Part shown: one piece after another, positions 27,538 to 37,029 of the stretch | Numbering within the stretch: the stretch's first letter is position 1 | Layout of the letters: each line of letters starts with the position of its first letter | Source: Polaribacter cellanae | GTDB taxonomy: Bacteria; Bacteroidota; Bacteroidia; Flavobacteriales; Flavobacteriaceae | Assembly: GCF_017569185.1 (NCBI RefSeq) | Contig: NZ_CP071869.1 | Location: 1,161,001-1,225,000, forward strand | DNA: 64,000 nt | Reading direction: 5' to 3' | Position numbers and translations under genes: made by a program | Notes under the pieces: model-generated | What the model saw: only the letters and a program-made list of their open reading frames with translations | What the model was told of the DNA's origin: nothing | Database searches by the model: none

Positions 27538-28620
27538 ATGAAAAATTTAATAACAATTTTATTATTTATTGTAGCTGTAGCCTCTTGTACACCTCCAGAG
27601 GTTGGCTACATAGACGATAATATACACGCCCTACAAGATACTATTTTTGTACCAAGAGGAACGTTTCTACTTTCCGCAGTTCCTGCTGTTGAAGGCTCTA
27701 CATATCCTTTAGAATGGGAAATTACAGGAATAACAGATGCAGATGGAAACCCGACTGACGAATTGTTCGAGAAACATACAATAACAACTTGGAAAGCTGC
27801 TTATAACCCAGAAACAGATACTACTTTAGAACTTGCTAAGGCCAAAATTCAACAAACTGAAGAACCTTCTATTTTAATAAGTCCTGTAAGTGGAGAAATT
27901 GCTTTTACTGGAGCTACAAAATTTGTAAAAGAAGATATCTTTAAGATTAACGTAAAGGTTAAAAATGTAAAAGGTGAAAGACAATTAGATAATTTTGTAG
28001 TTGTTAAACTACTACCATTCGCCGCTGTAGAATTTCCAACAGAAATGCGATCTAGACTTCAATTAGGTAAAGATGATGGAAGTTACGATATTGGTTATAC
28101 ATCTTCAATAAAAAATGGAGATGACCCAGAGTCAAAAAAAGTTTTAGATGGCACACACCCATATATATCAGTTATAAAAACAAGTGATGAACCCGCAATT
28201 GGCATAAATGTAAAAATGACGATTGCCGATAGTTATGATACTCCATTAGATACAGATAAAATAATTTTTTATCCTACTGGATCCACTTTTTTACAAAATT
28301 ACCACGATAATTCAACGGAGACAACAACAAACGCTACCAACACAATATTTTCTTTACCTGCTCCACCATTCCCTCAATATGCAAGAACTTATTCTGGAAA
28401 CAACTCTTATTTAATGTACTATTTAACAAAGCCGACGGCTTTTACAGTAGAAAAAGAAGCTTTCGAAGCAGACAATGGTGCAAAAGATTGGACAAAATAT
28501 ATAGATGCTAATACTGGAGAAATAAGAAACAGAGCATATATTAGATGGGGAATTAAAATTAATGACTCTGGTACTTGGGAAATTAAAATGAAAATACCTT
28601 ATACCAAAATTAAAAAATAA
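27538..28620 (+). CDS. Surface lipoprotein of glycan locus, family uncertain
   Basis: The 360-residue protein has a lipoprotein signal with Cys at residue 17 (VAVASCTPPE) and no enzyme motif that I recognise. It is 11 bp after the FAS1 gene and belongs to the same transcript. The sequence looks like beta-rich repeats of an immunoglobulin-like or carbohydrate-binding protein (PRGTFLLSAVPAVEG, ILISPVSGEIAFTG). It may correspond to the DUF5007 proteins found with SusC/SusD pairs, but this is from memory and unverified. A surface glycan-binding role is likely from position. A terminator follows at 28674. Confidence 0.75.
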   Translation: MKNLITILLFIVAVASCTPPEVGYIDDNIHALQDTIFVPRGTFLLSAVPAVEGSTYPLEWEITGITDADGNPTDELFEKHTITTWKAAYNPETDTTLELAKAKIQQTEEPSILISPVSGEIAFTGATKFVKEDIFKINVKVKNVKGERQLDNFVVVKLLPFAAVEFPTEMRSRLQLGKDDGSYDIGYTSSIKNGDDPESKKVLDGTHPYISVIKTSDEPAIGINVKMTIADSYDTPLDTDKIIFYPTGSTFLQNYHDNSTETTTNATNTIFSLPAPPFPQYARTYSGNNSYLMYYLTKPTAFTVEKEAFEADNGAKDWTKYIDANTGEIRNRAYIRWGIKINDSGTWEIKMKIPYTKIKK

Positions 28621-28673
28621 ATTAAACCATTAGCAACAATAATTATTTGAATTAATTTAATTTGTAGCAAATT

Positions 28674-28705
28674 AAGGTGTCTATTATTATATTAGGCACC
28701 TTTTT
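28674..28705 (+). terminator. Rho-independent terminator after SusCD block
   Basis: AAGGTGTCTA (28674-28683) pairs with TAGGCACCTT (28693-28702) including one G-U pair, and a T run follows. It separates the susCD part from the GH109 gene, which starts 186 bp later. Confidence 0.75.
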
Positions 28706-28891
28706 AAAATTTTTTTTATTTATTATTTTAAAAAAACTACTAAAACTAATCGCATCTTATAGACGAAAAAAAAATCATTTTAAAATTGAAAAAATATAAC
28801 TTAACTTAGCAAGAAACTCTCAAATTAGTACTAACCATTATTAAATTTATAAAGGCAAACTATAATCATTACAAATTAAAAAACACAAAAT

Positions 28892-30250
28892 ATGAGTTCA
28901 AGAAGAAACTTTATTAAAAAATCTGTTGTTGCTGGTGCAGGGATAGCAATGGTTCCAAACTTAAGTTTTGGAAATAACAATGTAAATAAACAAGAAAAAC
29001 TTAAAGTAGGTTTAATAGGAGTTGGTTTAAGAGGTACAAATCACTTAAACAACCTATTACATAGAAACGATGTAGAAGTTACAACAATTTGCGATATCGA
29101 CCCAAATAGAATTTCTATCGCACTTAAAAGATTTGAGAAATTTGGTAAGAAAAAACCAAAAGTTTTTGGAAAAGGAGAATACGATTATAAAAACCTTTTA
29201 GACTCTAAAGATGTTTCCGCTGTTATTATTGCAACTCCTTGGCTTTGGCACGCACGCATGGCAAAAGATAGTATGAAAGCTGGTAAATATACAGGTTTAG
29301 AGGTTTCTGCTGCAAATACTATGGAAGAATGTTGGGACTTGGTAAATGTACATGAAGAAACTGGTTCTCATTTAATGATTTTAGAAAACGTAAACTATAG
29401 AAGAGACGTTTTAGCCGTATTAAATATGGTAAAACAAAACGTTTTTGGAGAAATGGTTCATTTTAGATGTGGCTACCAGCACGATTTACGTTTCGTAAAA
29501 CTAAATGATGGAAAATCGGCTTATGGAAAAGGTGTAGAATTTGGAGAAAAAGGAATCTCGGAATCTGCATGGAGAACACAACATTCGTTATTAAGAAATG
29601 CAGATGTGTACCCTACCCATGGAGTTGGTCCTATTGCTACAATGATAGATATTAATAGAGGAAACAGGTTTACCTCTATTTCTTCAAATGCATCAAAAGG
29701 AATCGGTTTGCATAATTATATCGTTAAAAATGGAGGTAAAGACCACCCAAATGCAAAACTAAAATTCAAACAAGGAGACGTTATTACTTCGACCATAGAA
29801 ACTGCTTTGGGAGAAACAATTATAGTTACACACGATTGTAATTTGCCAAGACCTTATTCTTTAGGTTTTAGAGTGCAAGGTGCAAATGGTTTGTGGGAAG
29901 TAGATGGAAATAGAATGTATATCGAAGGAGAATCTAAACCTCACAGATGGGATGATGCTTCTGATTGGTTAAAAAAATACGACCATCCATTATGGAAAAA
30001 ATATGGAGAAAAAGCAATGGGTGCTGGTCATGGAGGAATGGACTTTTTTGTAATTAATTCTTTCGTAGAATCTGCCAAACAAAATATTGCTCCTCCACTA
30101 GATGCTTATGATGCTGCTGCCTGGAGTTCAATTACACCTTTATCTGAATTATCTATAGAAAATAATGGAGAACCACAAGACTTCCCAGATTTTACTAGAG
30201 GTAATTGGGTAAAAAGAAAACCTTATAAATGGATTAAAGATACCTATTAA
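28892..30250 (+). CDS. GH109-like NAD-dependent alpha-N-acetylgalactosaminidase
   Basis: A twin-arginine signal (SSRRNFIKKS) precedes a Gfo/Idh/MocA-type NAD-binding domain (KVGLIGVGLRGTNHLNNLL). Conserved blocks typical of glycoside hydrolase family 109 follow: IATPWLWHARMAKDSMKAGK, ENVNYRRDVLAVLNMV and GYQHDLR. GH109 enzymes remove terminal alpha-N-acetylgalactosamine through an oxidation-elimination cycle that keeps NAD bound, and the Tat signal allows export of the folded cofactor-loaded enzyme. Identification as GH109 rather than another MocA oxidoreductase is from recognised motifs and is fairly secure. It is followed by a terminator and a sulfatase gene. Confidence 0.88.
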   Translation: MSSRRNFIKKSVVAGAGIAMVPNLSFGNNNVNKQEKLKVGLIGVGLRGTNHLNNLLHRNDVEVTTICDIDPNRISIALKRFEKFGKKKPKVFGKGEYDYKNLLDSKDVSAVIIATPWLWHARMAKDSMKAGKYTGLEVSAANTMEECWDLVNVHEETGSHLMILENVNYRRDVLAVLNMVKQNVFGEMVHFRCGYQHDLRFVKLNDGKSAYGKGVEFGEKGISESAWRTQHSLLRNADVYPTHGVGPIATMIDINRGNRFTSISSNASKGIGLHNYIVKNGGKDHPNAKLKFKQGDVITSTIETALGETIIVTHDCNLPRPYSLGFRVQGANGLWEVDGNRMYIEGESKPHRWDDASDWLKKYDHPLWKKYGEKAMGAGHGGMDFFVINSFVESAKQNIAPPLDAYDAAAWSSITPLSELSIENNGEPQDFPDFTRGNWVKRKPYKWIKDTY

Positions 30251-30303
30251 AAAGGTATGTTTTAAGGTTAAAAATTATATTTTCGACCCTTTATAAACTA
30301 AAA

Positions 30304-30347
30304 AAGTACCTATTCTATTATTTTATATATGAAAATAGGTACTTTGT
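30304..30347 (+). terminator. Hairpin terminator after GH109 gene
   Basis: AAGTACCTATT (30304-30314) pairs perfectly with AATAGGTACTT (30334-30344). A T-rich tract follows. It lies between the GH109 gene and the sulfatase gene, so these may have separate transcripts. Confidence 0.7.
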
Positions 30348-30399
30348 ATTTTGTAGGTAAAACAATCTTTTTAAAATTAAAAACCTAATACATTTCCAA

Positions 30400-31965
30400 A
30401 TGTTTTTATCACTAAGAAAAATATTTATACTAGCAACTCTAATAATTACATCTTCTTGTAAAACAACTACAAACGATTCTTCAAATAATAGTAAAACAAA
30501 GCCTAATATTATATACATTCTTGCAGATGATTTAGGGTATGGTGAGTTAGGGATTTATGGTCAAGAAAAAATTGAAACTCCCAATATAGATGCACTTGCA
30601 AAAAACGGAATGTTATTTACCCAGCATTATTCTGGAGCACCTGTTTGTGCTCCTGCTAGATATATGTTGCTAACAGGACAACATGCAGGGCATTCTTACA
30701 TAAGAGGAAATGACGAGTGGAACGAACGAGGAGATGTTTGGAACTATAAAAAAGTAGTAAAAGACTCTACTTTAGAAGGGCAAAGACCCATACCAAACAC
30801 AACAATTTTATTTCCTAAATTATTAAAAAAACAAGGGTATAAAACAGGAATAATTGGTAAGTGGGGTTTAGGTGCTCCTCAAACAGATGCAATTCCAACA
30901 AAAATGGGGTTCGATTATTTCTTTGGGTACAATTGCCAAAGACAAGCACATACTTATTACCCTGTTCATTTATATGAAAACGAACACAAATATCATTTAA
31001 AAAATGATACAATAGCACCAGGTAAAAAATTAGCAAAAGGAGCAGCTATTAACAATTCAGAAAGTTATAAAGATTATACTTTAAATGAGTACACACCAGA
31101 TTTGATGTACGATAAAATGATACATTTTATTTCTAACAATAAACAAAACCCTTTCTTTTTTTACTGGGCTACTCCAATACCTCATAATCCAATTCAAGCT
31201 CCAAAAAGATGGGTCGATTATTATGTTAAAAAGTTTGGAAAAGAGAAACCTTATTTAGGGCAAAGAGGTTATTATCCTCACCAAAACCCAAGAGCTGGTT
31301 ACGCTGCTATGATTTCCTATTTAGATGAGAATGTTGGGAAATTAATTCAATATTTAAAAGATCAAGGAATTTACGAAAATACTTTAATTATGTTTTCTTC
31401 AGACAATGGAGTAACTTATTCTGGAGGAACAGATGGAGAATTTTTTAATAGTTCTGGGCAATTTGGCGAAAAATACGGAAAAGGAAAAGGTTTTGTTTAC
31501 GAAGGTGGTATTCGAGTACCTATGATTGTAAGCTGGCCAAATAAAATAAAACCAAATACAAAAACAAAACTTATATCTTCTCAGTACGATATTTTAGCAA
31601 CATTATCGGATATTACTGGTTTCGAACCACCAAAAAACGATGGAATTAGCTTCTTACCTACTCTATTGGGAGAAAATAAACAAAAAGAACACGAGTTTTT
31701 ATATTGGGAATTCCCAGAATATGGTGGGCAAGTTGCCATAAGAATGGGAGATTGGAAAGTGGTAAGACAGCATTTAAAAGATAAAAAAGAACCAACATTA
31801 GAATTGTATAATCTTGCAAAAGACCCTACTGAATCTAATAATGTAGCTGATGAAAATCCTGAAATTTTGCAAAAGGCAGCAAAAATTTTTAAAAGAGAAC
31901 ATACAGATGCGCATTCAAATAATTTTAGAATTCCTTTAATTGAAAAAGGATTATTAGTTAAATAA
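30400..31965 (+). CDS. S1-family sulfatase, lipoprotein
   Basis: The 521-residue protein has a lipoprotein signal with Cys at residue 20 (IITSSCKTT). The sulfatase core starts with NIIYILADDLGYGELG, which supplies the metal-binding Asp pair. The formylglycine motif CAPAR has its Cys at residue 83. GKWGLG and FSSDNG are further family segments. It should desulfate glycans at the cell surface or in the periplasm. Its position after the GH109 gene suggests a sulfated GalNAc-containing substrate. The sulfatase at the left edge of the window has the variant CTPSR. Subfamily cannot be assigned here. Confidence 0.95.
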   Translation: MFLSLRKIFILATLIITSSCKTTTNDSSNNSKTKPNIIYILADDLGYGELGIYGQEKIETPNIDALAKNGMLFTQHYSGAPVCAPARYMLLTGQHAGHSYIRGNDEWNERGDVWNYKKVVKDSTLEGQRPIPNTTILFPKLLKKQGYKTGIIGKWGLGAPQTDAIPTKMGFDYFFGYNCQRQAHTYYPVHLYENEHKYHLKNDTIAPGKKLAKGAAINNSESYKDYTLNEYTPDLMYDKMIHFISNNKQNPFFFYWATPIPHNPIQAPKRWVDYYVKKFGKEKPYLGQRGYYPHQNPRAGYAAMISYLDENVGKLIQYLKDQGIYENTLIMFSSDNGVTYSGGTDGEFFNSSGQFGEKYGKGKGFVYEGGIRVPMIVSWPNKIKPNTKTKLISSQYDILATLSDITGFEPPKNDGISFLPTLLGENKQKEHEFLYWEFPEYGGQVAIRMGDWKVVRQHLKDKKEPTLELYNLAKDPTESNNVADENPEILQKAAKIFKREHTDAHSNNFRIPLIEKGLLVK

Positions 31966-31981
31966 TAAATTTTAATACATA

Positions 31982-34597
31982 ATGGATAGAAGAAAATATT
32001 TAAAAACAATTACATTAGGAAGCATTATTCCTTTTATGGCTCCTTCCATTTTAGCTAAAGAATCTTTTTCAATTTGGCCTTATAAAAAAGGAGTAAACTT
32101 TAAATCTAATTGGCATAATTGGAACAATATGAAATGGGTTGGTCCAGAATATTGGGGAAATCGCCTACAAGATTGGATCTTACAAGACAAGGCTGTAGTA
32201 TGTGATATTACAGGAAAAAACAGAAATTTACATTTGTTACCGCTTCAAAAACCAAAGGGCTTAATTGGTTTTACAACAAATGTTAAGGTAGAAATTTTAA
32301 ATGATGCCATTAAAACAAACCCGAAAGCTTGTATTGGTTTACGTTTAGGTGCAAAAGGACCTTATAACGATTACAGGTCTGCAGCTGTATTTGGCAAAGG
32401 TTTAGATATCGGTTTCAATGGAAAAGGAGATTTAAAAGTAGGCAAACAAGTTATTGAAACTTTATTAACAGAGATCCCGAATTCTTTTCATTTAATTGTT
32501 GAAGCCATTCCACAACAAACCAATTATCTTTTAAAAATTTCTGCAATTAACCCAAATAACAATCAGTTTATTTTAAAAGAAGAAAAAGTTACTTTAGAAG
32601 ATAAAAAATTGATAGGAAACTTCTCTTTAATTGCAGATGTTCCTGGAAAAGTAAGTAAAGATAAAGCCGCTAAACCATCTGCAAAATTTTCTAATTGGTC
32701 TATTACTTCAGAAGAATTAAAGTTCGAAAAGAATCATTTTTTTGGTCCTATAAATTTTGCCCAATACACACTTAACAAAAACAAATTAAAATTAACTGCA
32801 CAATTTTCTCCTGTCGAAGAAATTAAGGGACATAGAGTATTGCTTCAATTTAAAATAAATAAAAATTGGGAAACACTTGCCACAAAAAAAATAGAAAGCT
32901 CAGGTAGAGCTGTTAATTTTGCTATAGAAAACTGGCAACATACAACAGCAATTCCCTATAGAGTTTTATTAAAAATTCCTTTAAAAAATATGGTAGAGAC
33001 TTACAATTTTAAAGGAACAATTGCTGCAGAACCCATATATAAAAATAATGTTAAAGCTGCTGTTTTTAGTTGCAATGCACATTATGGTTTTCCTGATGCA
33101 GATGTGTATAAATCGGTCTCTAAATTAACACCAGACTTGGCGCTGTTTTTAGGAGACCAATTTTATGAAGGAACAGGTGGTTTTGGAGCACAATATACAG
33201 GCGATTTCGATAAAACTTGTTTAGATTATCTAAGAAAATGGTATATGTTTGGCTGGTCTTATCGCGAAATTTTTAGACATATACCTTGTGCTATTATTCC
33301 AGACGATCATGACGTTTATCATGGAAATGTTTGGGGAGAATCTGGTAAAAAGGCAGACACTTCTCGTGGGTTAGGTGCTTATGCTCAAGACAGTGGTGGC
33401 TATAAAATGACTGCAGATTGGGTAAATATGGTACAATTTACACAAACCAGCCATCTACCAGATCCTTATGATGCAACTCCATTAAAACAAAATATTGCTG
33501 TGTATTATTCGAATTGGAATTATGGTGGAATTAGCTTTGCTATTTTGGAAGATCGTAAATTTAAATCGGCACCAAAAAACGTGTTACCAAAAGAAGCCAA
33601 TATTTACAATGGTTGGATTTTAAATGAAAATTTCGACATAAAGAAATACAAACATTTAGGTGGCGAGTTATTAGGGAAAAGACAAGAAGCATTTTTAGAA
33701 GAATGGGTAAACGATTGGTCTAATACTTCTGAATTAAAAGTTGTTTTATCTCAAACAAATTTCGCAACTGTTGCAACGCTTCCAAAAGGTTCTAAAACCG
33801 GAGATGTAATACCCTCTTTAAAAATTCCTAGTACTGGAGAATATATTAAAGGCGACAAACCTACTGTAGATATGGATTCTAATGGCTGGCCAGCAGCAAA
33901 AAGAGATTTGGCAATTTCTATAATTCGTAAAGGTTTTGCATTTCATATTGCTGGCGACCAACATTTGGCATCTTACATACAATATGGTTTAAAAGAACAT
34001 GGAGATTCTGGACACGCATTTGCTGGTCCTGCTTTAAATAATTTATGGCCTCGTCGTTTTTGGCCAGATGTAGATAGCGCAAATCATACTATAGAAAACC
34101 CTGCTTATGTTGGCAACCATTTAGATGGTTTTGGAAATAAAATGACTGTAAAAGCCGTTGCAAATCCGCAAAACTCGAACAAAAAACCAAAAATTTTGCA
34201 TACAAGAGCTGTAGGTTTTGGTTTGGTTACTTTTAATAAAAAAACAAGGGATATTAAAACAGCATGTTGGCCACGTTTTGTAGATCCTACAGAAGAGAAT
34301 ACACAATATCCTGGATGGCCAATTACAATTAATCAACAAGAAAATTATGGTAGAAAAGCGGTTGCTTACTTACCAAAAATTACAGTAAAAAATTTAAAGA
34401 AACCTGTTGTTAAAATTATCAATCAAAAAAACAAAGAAACTGAATATTCTTTGCGTTTAAATACAGCCTCATTTACTCCAAAAGTGTTTGATAAGAATGC
34501 GATTTATACAGTTAAAGTGGGAGAACCAGATACCAATACTTGGCAAAGTAAAAGCGACATTTCTGTAAATGATGATATTTTAAAGTTTAGGTTTTAA
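31982..34597 (+). CDS. PhoD-like metallophosphatase with long N-terminal region
   Basis: The 871-residue protein starts with a twin-arginine-like signal (DRRKYLKTI). About 350 residues of beta-rich sequence follow, perhaps a concanavalin-like domain. The PhoD-type catalytic domain then has motifs FLGDQFYEGT, PDDHDVYHGNVWG and FHIAGDQHLASY, supplying Asp and His metal ligands. PhoD enzymes are Ca/Fe phosphodiesterases or phosphatases in the periplasm. It is 16 bp after the sulfatase gene, thus in the same transcript. The substrate could be a phosphate substituent on the glycan, or it could be a sulfate-type ester. Neither can be settled here. Confidence 0.88.
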   Translation: MDRRKYLKTITLGSIIPFMAPSILAKESFSIWPYKKGVNFKSNWHNWNNMKWVGPEYWGNRLQDWILQDKAVVCDITGKNRNLHLLPLQKPKGLIGFTTNVKVEILNDAIKTNPKACIGLRLGAKGPYNDYRSAAVFGKGLDIGFNGKGDLKVGKQVIETLLTEIPNSFHLIVEAIPQQTNYLLKISAINPNNNQFILKEEKVTLEDKKLIGNFSLIADVPGKVSKDKAAKPSAKFSNWSITSEELKFEKNHFFGPINFAQYTLNKNKLKLTAQFSPVEEIKGHRVLLQFKINKNWETLATKKIESSGRAVNFAIENWQHTTAIPYRVLLKIPLKNMVETYNFKGTIAAEPIYKNNVKAAVFSCNAHYGFPDADVYKSVSKLTPDLALFLGDQFYEGTGGFGAQYTGDFDKTCLDYLRKWYMFGWSYREIFRHIPCAIIPDDHDVYHGNVWGESGKKADTSRGLGAYAQDSGGYKMTADWVNMVQFTQTSHLPDPYDATPLKQNIAVYYSNWNYGGISFAILEDRKFKSAPKNVLPKEANIYNGWILNENFDIKKYKHLGGELLGKRQEAFLEEWVNDWSNTSELKVVLSQTNFATVATLPKGSKTGDVIPSLKIPSTGEYIKGDKPTVDMDSNGWPAAKRDLAISIIRKGFAFHIAGDQHLASYIQYGLKEHGDSGHAFAGPALNNLWPRRFWPDVDSANHTIENPAYVGNHLDGFGNKMTVKAVANPQNSNKKPKILHTRAVGFGLVTFNKKTRDIKTACWPRFVDPTEENTQYPGWPITINQQENYGRKAVAYLPKITVKNLKKPVVKIINQKNKETEYSLRLNTASFTPKVFDKNAIYTVKVGEPDTNTWQSKSDISVNDDILKFRF

Positions 34598-34624
34598 TTC
34601 TAAAACTTAATTCTAAAGCAAAAA

Positions 34625-34757
34625 GAGACCATCTCAAAAGTAAATTTAGCCGTTATTTTGAGCAAAGTCGAAAAATATAAGATTTTAAAAATCAACGAAA
34701 TAAGATTTTTCCATTAAAGTTGGAAATGGTAAATTCTAATACTTTTAAGACAGCTTC
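34625..34757 (+). repeat. MITE-like element, copy 2 (133 bp)
   Basis: The ends are GAGACCATCTCAAAAG (34625-34640) and CTTTTAAGACAGCTTC (34742-34757), imperfect inverted repeats that match the ends of copy 1 at 3441-3571. The internal sequence aligns with the reverse complement of copy 1 along its whole length. It sits between the convergent phosphatase and copper-island genes, where it may serve as a bidirectional terminator. Confidence 0.8.
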
Positions 34758-34777
34758 TTTTTTATAAATACATATTA

Positions 34778-35176
34778 TTACTGATTCATTTTCATACTAT
34801 GGTCATATTTACAACAACCAGGTAAATTATTATAAGCATCTAAGTCGCCTTTTGCTTTTTCGGTATCGTAACCAGAAGCAGCAATTGCTTTATGAATTTC
34901 CATTGCATTTGTTTTGCTATTGTCGAAAGAAATATCGATTTTCTTTCTATCCACATTCCAACTTGCTGTTGCTACACCTTCAACATTTTTTGCAGCTTTT
35001 TCAATCGTTTTTTTACACATACCACAATTTCCTCTAACACCAAAAGAAATATTTGTTGTTGCCAATTCTTTAGAAACTTCCGTTTTATTAGTATTTGTTT
35101 CTTTTTTACCTTCGTTTTTACAGCTTGTAAATACCATTGCTGTAACTATTACTAAACTTAAAATTACTTTTTTCAT
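34778..35176 (-). CDS. Lipoprotein with heavy-metal-associated (HMA) domain
   Basis: A lipoprotein signal (Cys 19, MVFTSCKN) and a Lys/Thr/Asn-rich linker precede an HMA domain with the metal-binding pair in GNCGMCKKTIEK. The C-terminal tail LPGCCKYDHSMKM has further possible ligands (CC, H, M). It would hold copper in the periplasm and pass it to the efflux system. It is the last gene of the copper island, 23 bp after the CusB gene. The 132-residue length fits stand-alone metallochaperone-like lipoproteins in Flavobacteriaceae. The metal is inferred from context. Confidence 0.88.
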   Translation of the reverse strand: MKKVILSLVIVTAMVFTSCKNEGKKETNTNKTEVSKELATTNISFGVRGNCGMCKKTIEKAAKNVEGVATASWNVDRKKIDISFDNSKTNAMEIHKAIAASGYDTEKAKGDLDAYNNLPGCCKYDHSMKMNQ

Positions 35177-35199
35177 TTGTTTAAAATTTAATTTATTTA

Positions 35200-36951
35200 T
35201 TATTCTATTACTTGTTTTACTTCTCCACAGGTTAACATTTTATCTCCATAATAAGGGTTAATTATTTTTTCTTCTTTACTTAACCAATAAGCGCCTCTAT
35301 TGTTATTTGCCATAGGGCAAAATTCTACATATACTTTTTCGTCGATGCCGAATATTTGAATAGTATTAATTAATTTTATTGAAAGATCTTTAAAATGGTT
35401 TCTTTGTTCTTTAATTTTTGAGGTTTTAGAAATTAAAGTTGTAGCTTCTTTTATTTCTTTTTCTAAAGACATCCAATTATTATGAGTTTTGTTTTGTTTA
35501 AGCTGTTTCATATCAACTTTAGCTATATTTTCCAATATTATTTTTGATGCAGATATAGCTTTATTAGTATCTTCCTGAACCAAAGCATCTTTTAGCTTTA
35601 TATATTCATTAAAAACATTTTTCAATTGATTTTGAAATTCTTTAGATACTTTTACTCTTTCTTTTTTAGTGAAGTTGTTTGCCATTCCATTATGATTTTC
35701 GTGACCAGCCGTAACTTTTCCATCTTTTTTATTCATCATGGATTTTTTTCCTTGCAATTGAGCAGCTGCATCTACAGTAAAGGTTCCATTTGTTACAATT
35801 TCATCACCATTTTTTAGGCCTTCTAAAACTTCGTAAAACTCTCCAATTCTATTGCCTAATGTAACTTCTTGCATTTCAAAAACAGATTCATTCGCACTTG
35901 TTTTTTTATAAACTACAGAACGTTTTCCTGTCCACAAAACTGCAGATGATGGAACAGTTACTGTTTCTTCGTTATTAGAATTAATTCCTTTAGTTTTTCC
36001 TTCGACAAACATTCCTGGCTTCAATTCGTTATTTCTATTATTAAGCACAACTCTTAATTTTACAGTTCTTGTTTTCGTATCTAAAACAGGATCTATAAAA
36101 TCTACTTTTGCCGTAATTTTTTTATTGGTATTTGTGGTTATAGAAATTTCTTGTCCTTTTTTAAATAGATGAATTTGATTCTCATAAACATCGAAATTTG
36201 CCCAAAGAACAGAAAGATTCGAAACTTTAAATAATGCTTCTCCTAATGCAACATGGTCTCCTTCTTCTACCATTTTTTCTGTAACTGTTCCTGTTTGTGT
36301 TGCATAAATTGGAAAGTTTTGAATTGGTTTACCAGAGTTTTCTATTAAATTTATTTGTGCATCTGTTAGTTTTTTAATTTTTAGCTTTCTTCGAACTGCT
36401 TTATATAATTCTAGTTGCGATTCTTTTATAGATGATGCTGTAATTAACTCTTGTTGAGAAGCAAATAATTCTGGAGAATAAATAGTTGCCAATAATTGCC
36501 CTTTTCTAATTTTCTCTCCAGTTGAAGCAACCAATAATTTTTCTATTCTACCTGCAAAATGAGACACTTGAACTGTATTTAAGTTTTCATTTTCTACAAT
36601 TTTACCAGATAATTTAATAGCATTATTTTCTATTTTACCTCCTCCAACAATAGACGTTTTAATGTTAGCTAAAGCCATCGCATTTTCTGTGAGCTTAAAT
36701 TGGTCTGCCATTAAACCGTCTGCACTACTTTCTGCAGGAATTAAATCCATTCCACAAATAGGGCAATCGCCAGGTTCTGGTTGCATAATTTGTGGATGCA
36801 TGGAGCAGGTCCACATTTGATCCGCTTTAGAGGATTTCTCATGATTGTGAGTTGTTGTCGAATTATTAGAAGAACTTCCGAAGAAGAAATATCCTAATAA
36901 TAAACCAAAAGCAAGAATTCCTAAATAGATTACTATATTTTTATTTTTCAT
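35200..36951 (-). CDS. CusB-like RND efflux adaptor with C-terminal DUF3347
   Basis: A membrane anchor (VIYLGILAFGLLLGYFFFG) is followed by a heavy-metal-binding module (WTCSMHPQIMQPEPG, DCPICGMDLIP, about residues 47-73). The membrane-fusion core follows: lipoyl/barrel segments and LKPGMFVEG. The last 140 residues form a DUF3347-like domain ending CPM, AYWLS, NPYYGDKMLTCGEV. It links the CusA pump to the TolC channel and may collect Cu(I) in the periplasm. The 583 residues exceed the 400 of E. coli CusB because of the two extra domains. The domain at the end is repeated as a separate protein at 42572. Confidence 0.92.
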   Translation of the reverse strand: MKNKNIVIYLGILAFGLLLGYFFFGSSSNNSTTTHNHEKSSKADQMWTCSMHPQIMQPEPGDCPICGMDLIPAESSADGLMADQFKLTENAMALANIKTSIVGGGKIENNAIKLSGKIVENENLNTVQVSHFAGRIEKLLVASTGEKIRKGQLLATIYSPELFASQQELITASSIKESQLELYKAVRRKLKIKKLTDAQINLIENSGKPIQNFPIYATQTGTVTEKMVEEGDHVALGEALFKVSNLSVLWANFDVYENQIHLFKKGQEISITTNTNKKITAKVDFIDPVLDTKTRTVKLRVVLNNRNNELKPGMFVEGKTKGINSNNEETVTVPSSAVLWTGKRSVVYKKTSANESVFEMQEVTLGNRIGEFYEVLEGLKNGDEIVTNGTFTVDAAAQLQGKKSMMNKKDGKVTAGHENHNGMANNFTKKERVKVSKEFQNQLKNVFNEYIKLKDALVQEDTNKAISASKIILENIAKVDMKQLKQNKTHNNWMSLEKEIKEATTLISKTSKIKEQRNHFKDLSIKLINTIQIFGIDEKVYVEFCPMANNNRGAYWLSKEEKIINPYYGDKMLTCGEVKQVIE

Positions 36952-37012
36952 TTTCTAATCGTTTTACCATTACTTTCGTTTCTGTTTTTAAATATTGATT
37001 TGGATTTTTCAT
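36941..37012 (-). CDS. Possible 23-residue leader peptide before CusB
   Basis: In the 78 bp between copA and the cusB-like gene an ATG (37012) opens a frame of 23 codons, MKNPNQYLKTETKVMVKRL and so on. Its TAA overlaps the CusB start by 11 bp. It is highly charged and too short to judge. It may serve in translational coupling or be a chance frame. Confidence 0.25.
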   Translation of the reverse strand: MKNPNQYLKTETKVMVKRLENEK

Positions 37013-37029
37013 AATTTTTAGTTTTATCG

